Notes: generated from the letters alone by a model not told the origin. Positions 52,951 through 61,514 are shown, counted from the stretch's first letter. The stretch: DNA of 64,000 bases from JBBQFD01 sp038321575 (GCA_038321575.1 JBBQFD010000001.1:14009-78008), one strand, 5' to 3'. Numbers and translations: made by a program.

Positions 52951-53670
52951 TTATTTATTTTTGTAATAATCAATTGCATCTTGCAATACTGTTTTGCCAA
53001 TTTTGATAGACAAATCATAATCTCTTAACACTTTTTGAAATTCTTTCTTATCCATAGTCTCAATTAAATATCTAACACATAAGTATACTAAATCATATCC
53101 ATTATAATATTCGTTCTTAAAACCTGTTCCATGTTTTAAATCATTTATTATAGGTAATTCTTTTATAGTTAATATTTTGTTTGAAAAGAAATTTTTAAAT
53201 TTGTTATCATCATTTAATTCAAAATTTTTATTATCCAAGTTTGTTGCAAGTCCTTCATCAAGCCAAATGACTCTGTTCTTATATATCTTTTCTTTATTAA
53301 CTATGTGTATAAACTCGTGAACACTATTTTTTGATTTTGATTCAAACTGACCTTTATCTTTAATACTATTTAAATCAACAAAACTTATTATCATTCCCTT
53401 ATCAAATACGCCCGTAGCATAATCAGACAATAATGCTCCTTTTTCCCTAAGACTTAAAACATATTTTCTAAAATTATCCAAATTATCAAATAAAATAATT
53501 ATCACTTTTCTAAATTCACTTAATCCAAAATAATCTAAAATTCTATTTTTGTTTAAATTCAATTCATTAAAGTTATTTTTAGAAAATATTTTTAATGATT
53601 GGCTAGAGTAAACCATAAAATCATTATTCTCAATAATAAATGGATTTTCTATTTTCAAATCATATGGCAT
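52951..53670 (-). CDS. Gluzincin-type metallopeptidase-like protein
   Basis: This 239-residue protein has a zinc-peptidase motif VHEFIHIVNKE (HExxH) near residue 117 and the downstream third-ligand motif WLDEGLATN near residue 136, the peptidase MA-like layout. There is no signal peptide or membrane helix, so it would act inside the cell. The substrate is unknown. GAGGTGAT precedes the ATG, and its leader is identical over 20 nt to that of the gene at 48121. First unit downstream of tRNA-Trp. Confidence 0.82.
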   Translation of the reverse strand: MPYDLKIENPFIIENNDFMVYSSQSLKIFSKNNFNELNLNKNRILDYFGLSEFRKVIIILFDNLDNFRKYVLSLREKGALLSDYATGVFDKGMIISFVDLNSIKDKGQFESKSKNSVHEFIHIVNKEKIYKNRVIWLDEGLATNLDNKNFELNDDNKFKNFFSNKILTIKELPIINDLKHGTGFKNEYYNGYDLVYLCVRYLIETMDKKEFQKVLRDYDLSIKIGKTVLQDAIDYYKNK

Positions 53671-53673
53671 TTA

Positions 53674-53693
53674 ATCACCTCGCATTCATTATA
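53674..53693 (-). promoter_or_regulatory. Shared 20-bp leader (-10, start region, RBS), copy 2
   Basis: Identical to 48736-48755: TATAAT-GAATGC-GAGGTGAT on the minus strand, here immediately downstream of the tRNA-Trp terminator. Confidence 0.6.
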
Positions 53694-53741
53694 TCAAAAA
53701 ACTTGATATTCTCATACCAAGTTCAACTAATTCATATTTGG
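53688..53741. repeat. tRNA-Trp 3' trailer (direct repeat, copy 1)
   Basis: Contains the CCA end of tRNA-Trp, the spacer AATATGAATTAGTTGA and the terminator ACTTGGTA-TGAGAA-TATCAAGT with U-run; duplicated at 52095-52149. Confidence 0.85.
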
Positions 53742-53812
53742 CAGGGGTGGACGGAATCGAACCATCCTCTAAGGTTTTGGAGACCTCTATTCTACCGATG
53801 AACTACACCCCT
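53739..53812 (-). tRNA. tRNA-Trp (CCA)
   Basis: Acceptor AGGGGTG/CACCCCT, anticodon loop CTCCAAA (anticodon CCA), T-loop TTCGATT, discriminator G and encoded CCA. Confidence 0.94.
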
Positions 53813-53861
53813 GTGTAAGATAAATTATAACATAAATAATTAATTCCTACAATAATATAAA

Positions 53862-53887
53862 GAAAAAAGGATAACTAAATTATCCTA
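53862..53887 (-). terminator. Intrinsic terminator of htrA
   Basis: Minus-strand RNA AGGAUA-AUUUAGU-UAUCCU followed by U-run; it overlaps the htrA TAG at 53885-53887. Confidence 0.75.
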
Positions 53888-54961
53888 TAAACTTTTATCT
53901 AATAAAATTTTTAATGTTTCTAGTTTGATGTCACGATAATATTTAACGGTTATTGTCTCACCAATACTAAATTTATAAAGATTAAATCTAAAATGAGCAA
54001 TATCTTCAATCTTAACACCATTTATTTCACTAATAATATCACCTTTTTTTAATCCAGCTATACTTGCTGGCATATTAGCCGTTACATCAGCAATTACAAC
54101 CCCACTAGCGATTGATTTATCAACAGTAATACCTTTTATCAATAAACCATATACATCGGTTACATCGACTAATTCAGCCCCAATTAGAGGTCTTTTTATG
54201 ACTTCACCTTTTTCAAGTCGATCAACTGATCCCATTACAATCTCAATTGGTATCGCAAAACCCATTCCTTCGATAGTATCTTGGACTAGTTTTAAGGAGT
54301 TAACGCCTACTACTTCACCATTAATATTAAGTAGTGGCCCGCCACTATTGCCCGGGTTTATTGCGGCATCGGTTTGTAGTACTTGCATAATAAAGGCCCC
54401 ATTATTAACATCTAAACTTACTGTTCGATCTTTTCCTGATAAAATACCTTTAGTAACGGTACCACGATATTGATTACCTAGTGGTGAACCTACTGTGAAT
54501 AAAGTATCACCTAGTTTTAAAGTATCACTTTTACCAATAGTAGCAACTTGTAAAACCGCAGCTTTTTCGATTGATAAAACAGCTATATCAGCATATTGAT
54601 CACTACCAAGTATTTTAGCATTAACCTCTTCACCATTAGCAGTAATAACATTTACCTTAGTAGCGCCTGCTATAACATGGTGATTAGTAATTATGTATCC
54701 ATACTTATCATCTTGTTTATAAATAAAACCTGTCCCAGTTGAGACTACCCTTGTTCCTTTATATGTCTCAACCGCTAAAACAGCATTATATATTTTATCA
54801 ATAGCACTTTTAATTGAACCACTCTCAGTAATATTGACTTCTTTAATGGTTTTAATTACTGGTTCTTTATTTAATAAGTAGTAACCAATAACCATAGTGG
54901 CGGAAACACCTATGACCAAGGTCATAATTATTGTTGTTATATATATTAATCTCGTTCTCAT
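53885..54961 (-). CDS. htrA: HtrA/DegP-like serine protease
   Basis: This 358-residue membrane-anchored quality-control protease has one N-terminal membrane helix (about residues 9-29). Next is a trypsin-like domain with His in NHHVIAGA, Asp in YADIAVL and Ser in NPGNSGGPLLN, then a C-terminal PDZ domain (ANMPASIAGLKKGDIISEING). It acts outside the membrane on misfolded proteins. Its ribosome binding site overlaps the stop codon of the Abi_2 gene upstream (TAGGAGG), so it is the second gene of an operon with a putative phage-defence gene. Confidence 0.94.
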   Translation of the reverse strand: MRTRLIYITTIIMTLVIGVSATMVIGYYLLNKEPVIKTIKEVNITESGSIKSAIDKIYNAVLAVETYKGTRVVSTGTGFIYKQDDKYGYIITNHHVIAGATKVNVITANGEEVNAKILGSDQYADIAVLSIEKAAVLQVATIGKSDTLKLGDTLFTVGSPLGNQYRGTVTKGILSGKDRTVSLDVNNGAFIMQVLQTDAAINPGNSGGPLLNINGEVVGVNSLKLVQDTIEGMGFAIPIEIVMGSVDRLEKGEVIKRPLIGAELVDVTDVYGLLIKGITVDKSIASGVVIADVTANMPASIAGLKKGDIISEINGVKIEDIAHFRFNLYKFSIGETITVKYYRDIKLETLKILLDKSL

Positions 54962-54972
54962 AATTATACCTC

Positions 54973-55905
54973 CTAATCGATATTAGCAATATCTTTCCAA
55001 TTGGTTGGGAAGCCCATTTTATTTAATATGTCACCAAGTGGAACAGTATCAACTTTACCATCTAATATTTGTATTTCATAATCTATTTCATTTAGTAATT
55101 CTTTAAACTCATTCTTATCAAGCATTTGTTTAAATATTATAATAAGTGAAAATAAATCATTCTTCCCAAAATCATATTCACCTTCTGTAGTTGTGATATT
55201 TAACATCTTGTGAAAACGTGTGTTAGGAACTGTTTTTTGGGGACGATAGTCATAAAATATTTCTTCATGAGCACATAAATTACGATAATTAGATAATAAT
55301 GATAAGTAAATAATTAAAGTATCACTATCAAGGCGATAAAAATCATTAATAGATTTTTGATCATCATTTTTAAGAATACTAAAAAACTCGGCTACAATTC
55401 CCATTGATAATACTTTAACAAGTACCCACATTGGGATATATCCATAATTATTAATATAATGTTGGGTTGCAGTATGTTGTTTACCATTAATTCTAACTTG
55501 TCTTTTAATCTTACTTATAACATCATGAACTTGTTTAGCTTTTAATCCTGTTTGATCAAAATTACTTTCATTTAAATAATCAGCTTCTTTATATCCATAT
55601 CTTTTTGATAATTGATAACTAATAATTGATTTAATATTATTTTCAATAACTAAGATATATTTAAACATCATATTTCTAAGTTTACGATCAAAAACAAAAG
55701 TAGCATATACTTCTTCAAATTTTGTTCCTGGTAAAAATTTATTATCTTTATAGCCTTGCATAAATAAATGGCGATAACCACTCAAAAAGAAATAATTTTC
55801 ACGAAACAATACATTTCTAGCTGCATCTTCGTCATTAATTATTAAATTCTTTCCTCTTAGTATTGCCAGTTGTTCATCTAACGTTTTAAATATCTTTTCT
55901 CCCAT
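54973..55905 (-). CDS. Abi_2 (AbiD/AbiF-like) HEPN abortive-infection protein
   Basis: This 310-residue protein of the Abi_2 family has family landmarks KTLDEQLAILRGKNLIIND at the N-terminus, ENYFFLSGYRHLF near residue 37, FDRKLRNMMFKYILVIENNIK near residue 70, and the HEPN-type catalytic R-x4-H in NYRNLCAHEEIFYDYR near residue 210. Relatives confer abortive phage infection and are probably RNases activated on infection. GGAGAT precedes the ATG and a TATAAT lies about 15 nt further up. It is followed by htrA with an 11-nt gap. Confidence 0.9.
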   Translation of the reverse strand: MGEKIFKTLDEQLAILRGKNLIINDEDAARNVLFRENYFFLSGYRHLFMQGYKDNKFLPGTKFEEVYATFVFDRKLRNMMFKYILVIENNIKSIISYQLSKRYGYKEADYLNESNFDQTGLKAKQVHDVISKIKRQVRINGKQHTATQHYINNYGYIPMWVLVKVLSMGIVAEFFSILKNDDQKSINDFYRLDSDTLIIYLSLLSNYRNLCAHEEIFYDYRPQKTVPNTRFHKMLNITTTEGEYDFGKNDLFSLIIIFKQMLDKNEFKELLNEIDYEIQILDGKVDTVPLGDILNKMGFPTNWKDIANID

Positions 55906-55975
55906 GTTATTATCTCCTAATTTAATTATATCATAACTCTTTTATATGAAAAACTTTTTTTAATAAAAAATGTCA

Positions 55976-56001
55976 AATAAAAAGCATATATTATATGCTT
56001 A
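55976..56001 (-). terminator. Intrinsic terminator
   Basis: Minus-strand RNA AAGCAUAU-AAU-AUAUGCUU followed by U-rich sequence, overlapping the stop of the pseudouridine synthase gene. Confidence 0.8.
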
Positions 56002-56652
56002 ATTATATATATTCCAGGGGTATTCATCAGCTGGTTTAGCTTCAAATATAAGCATTTCTTTAGTTATTGGATGAGCAAAACTTAAACTTGATGCAAACAA
56101 AGCAATTTGTTGTCCTGCTCTTGCTGTTTTATTATACTTTTGATCACCATATAAAGGATGATTTCGTGATGCAAATTGAACTCTTATTTGATGAGAACGA
56201 CCCGTTGTTAAATCAATTTTAACAAGTGATTTTTCTTCATTAAAACCAATTACATCATAACTTAAAATAGCTTCTTTGCCATCTGAATCAATCGTTACCA
56301 CATTGGTTGCCTCATCTTTTAATAACTTATCAACCATGGTTCCCTTTTTAGGAGTAACTTTATTTAAAACAACAGCTAAATAAATTTTCTTAATCTCATG
56401 AAGACGAATTTGTTCACTTAATCGTGATGCGGCTTTGGATGTTTTTGCAAAAATCATAACTCCGCCAACCGGACGATCTAAACGGTGAACTAATCCTAAA
56501 AAAACATTTCCTGGTTTCTTATAACGAGTTTTTAAATCTTGTTTTAAAGCATTAAGTAAATCTAAATCTTTACTATCATCTTCTTGAACTGGCATATTAA
56601 CAGGTTTAACGACTACTAAAATATGATTATCTTCAAACAATATTTTAATCAT
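55999..56652 (-). CDS. RluA-family pseudouridine synthase
   Basis: This 217-residue RNA pseudouridine synthase of the RluA group has catalytic motif HRLDRPVGGVMIFAKTS (Asp in HRLDR) near residue 57 and a late GRSHQIRVQFA. It lacks an N-terminal S4 domain, as in single-domain RluA relatives. The target uridine (rRNA or tRNA) cannot be assigned. The ORF opens upstream at 56676, but ATG 56652 (MIKILFEDNH) is in better register, overlapping the methyltransferase stop by 8 nt. Confidence 0.92.
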   Translation of the reverse strand: MIKILFEDNHILVVVKPVNMPVQEDDSKDLDLLNALKQDLKTRYKKPGNVFLGLVHRLDRPVGGVMIFAKTSKAASRLSEQIRLHEIKKIYLAVVLNKVTPKKGTMVDKLLKDEATNVVTIDSDGKEAILSYDVIGFNEEKSLVKIDLTTGRSHQIRVQFASRNHPLYGDQKYNKTARAGQQIALFASSLSFAHPITKEMLIFEAKPADEYPWNIYN

Positions 56653-57520
56653 GATCAAACCTACCATAAATACCACAAGGTAATACTAAATTATTTTTAG
56701 TAATAGGCAATCCTATTTCTCCAGCATCAATTTTACCGTTAGGGTACTTTACTAGAATAGTAGTTTTTAAAATATTCTCTAAAACTACACTAGAAATCCC
56801 CGTTGTATATGAATTAATCAAGAAGAATAATGGTTTATCACTTAGAATACCCATACAAGCATTAATTAAATGGAAGATATTATCTTCAAATTTCCAAACT
56901 TCACCATCAGGACCTCTTCCATATGATGGTGGGTCCATAATAATAGCATCATATTTCATACCACGACGAGCTTCTCTTTCAACAAACTTTAAACAATCAT
57001 CAACAATATAACGTATTTTTTTGTCATCTAAATCTGATAGATGAGCATTTTCCTTAGCCCATTCGACCATTCCTTTAGCAGCATCAACATGGACTACTTC
57101 ACTTGCTCCTGCATATGCACAAGCAATAGTAGCTCCGCCAGTATATGCAAATAAATTCAATACCTTTATGGGACGATTCGCATTACTAATTTTCTCCATC
57201 ATATAATCCCAGTTGGTTGCTTGTTCAGGGAATATTCCAGTATGTTTAAAATTAGTAGGTGATACTTTAAATCTTAATTCTTTATACTTAATAACCCATT
57301 CGTCATCAAGTTCTTTTTTAAACTCCCAGCTACCGCCACCTTTATTACTACGGTGATAAAAACCATCGGGGTTTTCCCAAAGTTTATTATCGGTATTAGC
57401 TAACCAAATTGATTGTGGATCAGGTCTTCTTAAGATAATCTTACCCCAACGTTCAACTTTTTCACCATTACCAGCATCTAAGCATTCATAATCTATCCAT
57501 TCATTACTAATTCTTAACAT
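56645..57520 (-). CDS. RlmI/RlmK-like class I SAM-dependent methyltransferase
   Basis: This 291-residue methyltransferase resembles the catalytic half of RlmI/COG1092 rRNA cytosine-C5 methyltransferases: SAM motif VLNLFAYTGGATIACAYAGA near residue 119, VHVDAAKGMVEWAKENA and the catalytic-region DAIIMDPPSYGRGPDGE near residue 198. The N-terminal PUA domain of RlmI is absent. It is likely an RNA methyltransferase; the target is unknown. It overlaps the pseudouridine synthase gene, so the two form an RNA-modification operon. Confidence 0.88.
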   Translation of the reverse strand: MLRISNEWIDYECLDAGNGEKVERWGKIILRRPDPQSIWLANTDNKLWENPDGFYHRSNKGGGSWEFKKELDDEWVIKYKELRFKVSPTNFKHTGIFPEQATNWDYMMEKISNANRPIKVLNLFAYTGGATIACAYAGASEVVHVDAAKGMVEWAKENAHLSDLDDKKIRYIVDDCLKFVEREARRGMKYDAIIMDPPSYGRGPDGEVWKFEDNIFHLINACMGILSDKPLFFLINSYTTGISSVVLENILKTTILVKYPNGKIDAGEIGLPITKNNLVLPCGIYGRFDHD

Positions 57521-57532
57521 TTTAACACATCC

Positions 57533-58099
57533 TTATTTTAAATGACCAATTCCTTCGATATATTTTTTAATATCTAACATTCTTGTGATTTCTTCTTTTC
57601 CTTTAAATTCTAAATTTTTAACATCACCATCACAAAGAGCAGCACCAAAATGGTTTTCATCTCGCTTAGAAATTATTTCATATATTTGGTGTGCTTGTTT
57701 TGGTGTAAGATCATTAATATCTTTCGGTAAGAATAACATTGTAGACGTTACAATATTTTTATTTTCTTCTTCATAATCACCATACAATATTGTTGGTTCA
57801 CCTAAAGAAGCTAAATAGTTTGCATAATACATTTCTTTACCATCTATATTATTTAATTTTGTTTTTAAAAACCAAGTATCATCATAACTAAATTGTTTGC
57901 TTGTGTTATAACAATGTTCTAATATTTGTTCACAATTTTTAATATGTGATTTTCTTTCATCAAACATTATAACGCCATCTATAATTTTTATATTTATATT
58001 TAACTTATGGTCATCAATATAGTAATTTTTAACTTCATCACTATTCGTATTCTCATAGACCTTAGAAACAATACATCCACGTTGACTCATTTTATTCAC
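57533..58099 (-). CDS. Uncharacterised protein
   Basis: This 188-residue soluble acidic protein has no recognised motif. It contains segments such as YYANYLASLGEPTILYGDY and LTPKQAHQIYEIISK. The GTG at 58099 has AAGGG six nt upstream and is a better start than the ATG at 58090. It ends 12 nt before the methyltransferase gene, so is probably co-transcribed with it. There is no membrane helix or signal peptide. Confidence 0.7.
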   Translation of the reverse strand: MNKMSQRGCIVSKVYENTNSDEVKNYYIDDHKLNINIKIIDGVIMFDERKSHIKNCEQILEHCYNTSKQFSYDDTWFLKTKLNNIDGKEMYYANYLASLGEPTILYGDYEEENKNIVTSTMLFLPKDINDLTPKQAHQIYEIISKRDENHFGAALCDGDVKNLEFKGKEEITRMLDIKKYIEGIGHLK

Positions 58100-58127
58100 T
58101 CATTTCCCTTTGTCCTTATAATTATAC

Positions 58128-58159
58128 CAAAAAAAAGGAATATAATAAATATATTCCTT
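58128..58159 (-). terminator. Intrinsic terminator of rplM-rpsI
   Basis: Minus-strand RNA AAGGAAUAUA-UUUAU-UAUAUUCCUU followed by eight U, overlapping the rpsI stop. Confidence 0.9.
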
Positions 58160-58583
58160 ATCTCTTACTAAATTGTGGAGCACGACGTGCTGATTTAAGA
58201 CCTGGTTTTTTACGTTCCTTACCTCTTGAATCACGAGTTACAAAACCTGCTCTTTTAAGAATAGTTCTGAAACTTGATTCAGCTTTAGGATCGTTAGCAG
58301 AGTCATACTTTAACAAAGCACGAGTTATACCTAAACGGATAGCTCCAGTTTGTCCAGTAAATCCACCACCTAATACCACTACTTTAATATCAAATGTTTC
58401 ATCAGTGCTTGTTGCTACTAATGGTTGTTTTAAATCCATAACGTTAGTTTCATAAGGGAAAAAATCTCTTACGTCTTTACCGTTTACGGTAATAGTTCCT
58501 TTGCCTGTTACCATCGTAACTTTCGCTACTGATGTTTTACGGCGTCCAGTTCCAATATAAACTGTTTTTTTACTTTTTACCAT
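58158..58583 (-). CDS. rpsI: 30S ribosomal protein S9
   Basis: A 141-residue ribosomal protein with family start [15 protein letters not shown], the [19 protein letters not shown] core and the conserved basic C-terminus ending in APQFSKR, whose tail reaches the P-site tRNA. It lies 10 nt after rplM, the usual bacterial L13-S9 operon. It ends at a strong terminator. Confidence 0.97.
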   Translation of the reverse strand: MVKSKKTVYIGTGRRKTSVAKVTMVTGKGTITVNGKDVRDFFPYETNVMDLKQPLVATSTDETFDIKVVVLGGGFTGQTGAIRLGITRALLKYDSANDPKAESSFRTILKRAGFVTRDSRGKERKKPGLKSARRAPQFSKR

Positions 58584-58593
58584 CTAGATCCTC

Positions 58594-59031
58594 CTAATCA
58601 ATCTTCAACTCAACAGGTTGTTGAGCCATATGTGGATGTTCAGATCCAGCATAAACAAATAATTTTTTATACATTTGACGGCCTAAACGACCATTTGGTA
58701 ACATCCCGTCGATTGCTCTTTCGACCATTTCAACTGGATAACTGTCGCGCATAACGCGAGCAGTTCTTTCTCTTAATCCTCCTGGATAACCACTATGGTT
58801 ATAATACATTTTAGTATCTAATTTGTTACCAGTTAAATTAATTTTTTCAGCGTTTAAAACAATTACAAAGTCTCCACCATCTACATGGGGTGTAAAAGTA
58901 ATTTTATGCTTTCCACGTAAGACATGTGCTACTTTCGTAGCTAAACGACCAAGTGTTTTATCAGTCGCATCAACAACATACCAATTACGTTCAATTTTTT
59001 GTCCTTTTTGCATGTAAGTATCTTTCATCAT
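58594..59031 (-). CDS. rplM: 50S ribosomal protein L13
   Basis: A 145-residue ribosomal protein with conserved [33 protein letters not shown] and [20 protein letters not shown]. The ORF is open to 59139, but that extension is leader RNA: AAAGGGA lies about 9 nt before ATG 59031, and a promoter and hairpin lie inside the extension. It heads the rplM-rpsI operon. Confidence 0.97.
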   Translation of the reverse strand: MMKDTYMQKGQKIERNWYVVDATDKTLGRLATKVAHVLRGKHKITFTPHVDGGDFVIVLNAEKINLTGNKLDTKMYYNHSGYPGGLRERTARVMRDSYPVEMVERAIDGMLPNGRLGRQMYKKLFVYAGSEHPHMAQQPVELKID

Positions 59032-59056
59032 ATAAATATTTCCCTTTCTAGTATTT

Positions 59057-59085
59057 AAAAGCAATTGTTCCCAACAATCACTTTT
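59057..59085 (-). promoter_or_regulatory. Leader hairpin upstream of rplM (probable L13 leader)
   Basis: The minus-strand leader RNA can pair AAAAGUGAUUGUU with AACAAUUGCUUUU (13 pairs, two G-U) around a GGG loop. Transcribed from the promoter at 59111-59139 and ending about 26 nt before the rplM ATG, it sits where Firmicutes carry the autoregulatory L13 leader. Control by L13 is inference. Confidence 0.6.
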
Positions 59086-59110
59086 GGGATATATAAATGT
59101 ACCAGTTAAA

Positions 59111-59139
59111 ATTATACTAAAAGCACCCATAAATGTCAA
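59111..59139 (-). promoter_or_regulatory. Consensus promoter of rplM-rpsI
   Basis: TTGACA (59139-59134) and TATAAT (59116-59111) with exactly 17 nt between, on the minus strand. Confidence 0.9.
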
Positions 59140-59189
59140 GAAAAATACTTGTTTTTCTCTTTATTTATATACTTTTATACACTTTTACC

Positions 59190-59927
59190 CTAATAGAATA
59201 CATCTTTTAAATATAATCCCTCTGGATTTGCGGTATGACCGGCTTTTCTGCGGTCTTCTGCTTTCAATATTTCAATCATATCTTCGCTTTTTCTTTTGCC
59301 TTCACCAATCTCAATTAAGGTCCCCACAATGTTGCGTACCATATAACGCATGAACCCAGTTCCTAGGATACTAATCGTAATACGATTAACATTTTTTATA
59401 TCTCTAATTAGGTTGGTTTGGACAATTCTTCTAACATAACTTTCTTTTTCTTCATCAGCTTTTGCAAATGATTTAAAATTATGCTCACCCTCTAAATATT
59501 TTAAAGCTCTTTCCATTTCAACGACATCTAAACGTTTATTGTATTGAAATATATAATCTTTTTCAATCGGATCATATTCATCCATATTAATTTTATATAT
59601 ATATTCCTTAGCTTTAACATTAAATCTAGCGTGAAATGTATCACTTACCGTAATAACATTCTTGATATAAATATCACCTGGTAATAAACTATTCATGGCT
59701 GTTTTTAATTTATCAGGTGCTATTTTAATATCTAAATCAAAATGAGCTTTTTGATTAATAGCGTGCACTCCAGCATCAGTTCTTCCTGATGCATTAACGT
59801 CTACTTTTACTTTATTAATTGTCTTTAAAACTTTCTCAAGTTCTGTTTGAACCGTTTTTACGCGTGGTTGTTTTTGATAACCACTATATTTTGATCCATC
59901 ATAGGAAAAAGTTACTAAATATCTCAT
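59190..59927 (-). CDS. truA: tRNA pseudouridine(38-40) synthase TruA
   Basis: This 245-residue enzyme modifies U38-40 of tRNA anticodon arms. It begins MRYLVTFSYDGSKYSGYQKQ. The catalytic Asp is in ASGRTDAGVHAINQKAHF near residue 52, and the C-terminal GTGFMRYMVRNIVGTLIEIG is typical. It overlaps ecfT by ATGA and ends before the rplM promoter, the standard Firmicute order ecfA1-ecfA2-ecfT-truA-rplM-rpsI. Confidence 0.96.
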   Translation of the reverse strand: MRYLVTFSYDGSKYSGYQKQPRVKTVQTELEKVLKTINKVKVDVNASGRTDAGVHAINQKAHFDLDIKIAPDKLKTAMNSLLPGDIYIKNVITVSDTFHARFNVKAKEYIYKINMDEYDPIEKDYIFQYNKRLDVVEMERALKYLEGEHNFKSFAKADEEKESYVRRIVQTNLIRDIKNVNRITISILGTGFMRYMVRNIVGTLIEIGEGKRKSEDMIEILKAEDRRKAGHTANPEGLYLKDVFY

Positions 59928-60679
59928 TTTATCACCACTCTTGCTACTAATAATCCAACCATTAAGATATGCATTAAGACGATATAATAATCAAATAAAC
60001 GCCATCTTGTTATCCTATAATTAGTTCTTTTTTTATTAATATTATAAAGTCTTACTTCCATCGCATCTGCTAGGGCATCTGCTCTTTTAAACGATAAGAT
60101 AAACATCGGTATAATCATTGATTTTATAGCTTTTAATTTACCCCTAAGATTAATATTATTATAATCAACCCCACGACTAGCTTGAGCTTTTAAAATCATA
60201 TTAGCTTGATCAACAATAGTGGGGATAAATCTTAAAGCAAGGCTTATCGATAAAGCCATTTTAGACACACCTAGACCAATGATCTTAAGCGGACTAAATA
60301 GTTGTTCAAGTCCATGTGAAATCTCTGTTGGCGTGGTTGTAAGTGTTAAAATAGATGCATATAAGATGAATGATATCAATCTTAATAACATAATTACAAC
60401 AATCACAAGATTAGTACCAAATAATAGATTAATTAAAAAGATAAATAAGATAAGAAATTTAAGACCATAAATAGCTTTAAAATATACTTTAAAAGGTATA
60501 TTAGTCAAACCTATAATTAAGATTATAATACCCATAATTATAATGTTAATAATAATTGTTGTACTTAAAAAACTTAATATAATGAATAATAGCATACATA
60601 TTAATTTAGCAAGGGGATTCATACGATGTACTTTTGATTTGATCGGATAGTAACGACCTATCATAACATTATTTAACAT
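59924..60679 (-). CDS. ecfT: ECF transporter transmembrane protein EcfT
   Basis: The integral membrane coupling subunit (251 residues, about five helices) of an energy-coupling factor vitamin/metal importer, which docks interchangeable S components. It begins near IGRYYPIKSKVHRMNPLAK. It carries the A-R-G type coupling helices, seen as KAQASRGVDYN and later a motif around FKRADALADAMEVR. The start ATG 60679 overlaps ecfA2 by 11 nt; the ORF extends slightly further upstream. No S component is encoded in the window. Confidence 0.93.
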   Translation of the reverse strand: MLNNVMIGRYYPIKSKVHRMNPLAKLICMLLFIILSFLSTTIIINIIIMGIIILIIGLTNIPFKVYFKAIYGLKFLILFIFLINLLFGTNLVIVVIMLLRLISFILYASILTLTTTPTEISHGLEQLFSPLKIIGLGVSKMALSISLALRFIPTIVDQANMILKAQASRGVDYNNINLRGKLKAIKSMIIPMFILSFKRADALADAMEVRLYNINKKRTNYRITRWRLFDYYIVLMHILMVGLLVARVVIK

Positions 60680-61514
60680 TACGATACACATCCTTTATTA
60701 AATCATTAATATCATCACGATATCCTAATTTGATATTTTTCTTTTCTAAAACAAGATTTGAAAAAGCCATTATTTTAGGGACTGAAACCCCGTATTTACT
60801 TAATTCTAATTCTTGTTTAAAGACATCATATTTAGAACCCTCTAAAACCATCTGACCTTCACTTAAAACATATATATGATCCACTATTTTATGTAGCGTA
60901 TCAACATCATGAGTCGCAATAATAATTGTTTTATGATAACGTGTTTTTAACACCCTAATTATTTTAATTAAATTACGTTTGCTGGCATCATCTAATCCAA
61001 CTGTTGGTTCATCAAAAATTAACAATTTAGGATTAAAAGCCAAGACTGAAGCAATTGCTACCTTGCGCATTTCACCATTACTTAAAGTAAATGGATCACG
61101 TTTTAAATATGTATCATTTAATCCTACCATCTTTAAAGCATCACTAACACGTTCTTTAATCTTATCGGTTTTATAATTGAATGCATGTAATGAGAATGCG
61201 ATTTCCTTATACACAGTCGTATTAAAGAATTGTTCCTCAGGTGATGCAAAAATAATTCCTATTTGTGATCTTAATTCATTTATATTTTTGATAGTATCAC
61301 CAATTAAAAAGTCATTTATTTTAATAGTTCCACTACTTGGTAAAATAAGGGCATCCAGTAATTCAATCAAAGTCGTTTTACCACTACCTGATTTACCAAT
61401 AATACCGTTTATTTTACCTTCTTTGATATCCATGTTAATTGATGATAAAGCCACCTTAGAGAATGGGGTTTTAGCATTATAAACAAAACTGGCGTTATTA
61501 AACTTTATTTCCAT
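60669..61514 (-). CDS. ecfA2: ECF transporter ATPase EcfA2
   Basis: This 281-residue ABC-type ATPase of the ECF transporter has Walker A GIIGKSGSGKTTLIELL near residue 37, signature LSNGEMRKVAIASVLAF and Walker B LLIFDEPTVGLD near residue 165, with switch His in ATHDVD. It is paired with EcfA1 directly upstream (10-nt overlap). The signature LSNGEMRK is slightly divergent from LSGGQ, as is common in EcfA2. Confidence 0.94.
   Translation of the reverse strand: MEIKFNNASFVYNAKTPFSKVALSSINMDIKEGKINGIIGKSGSGKTTLIELLDALILPSSGTIKINDFLIGDTIKNINELRSQIGIIFASPEEQFFNTTVYKEIAFSLHAFNYKTDKIKERVSDALKMVGLNDTYLKRDPFTLSNGEMRKVAIASVLAFNPKLLIFDEPTVGLDDASKRNLIKIIRVLKTRYHKTIIIATHDVDTLHKIVDHIYVLSEGQMVLEGSKYDVFKQELELSKYGVSVPKIMAFSNLVLEKKNIKLGYRDDINDLIKDVYRNVK

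Larger units (their letters stand above)
52147..53738 (-). mobile_element. Putative single-gene cassette array at the tRNA-Trp 3' end
   Basis: Two single-gene units (gluzincin, about 817 bp; GNAT, about 775 bp) lie between tRNA-Trp with its trailer and a second copy of that trailer. Each unit ends in a 22-bp tRNA-end-like element. The element between them is followed by a tRNA-Pro-like rather than tRNA-Trp-like trailer, suggesting that units have moved between tRNA sites. No recombinase gene is present. Confidence 0.5.

Noticed and set aside
58594..59139. Long N-terminal extension of L13
   Set aside because: The extension covers the promoter and leader hairpin, and the ribosome binding site is placed for ATG 59031.
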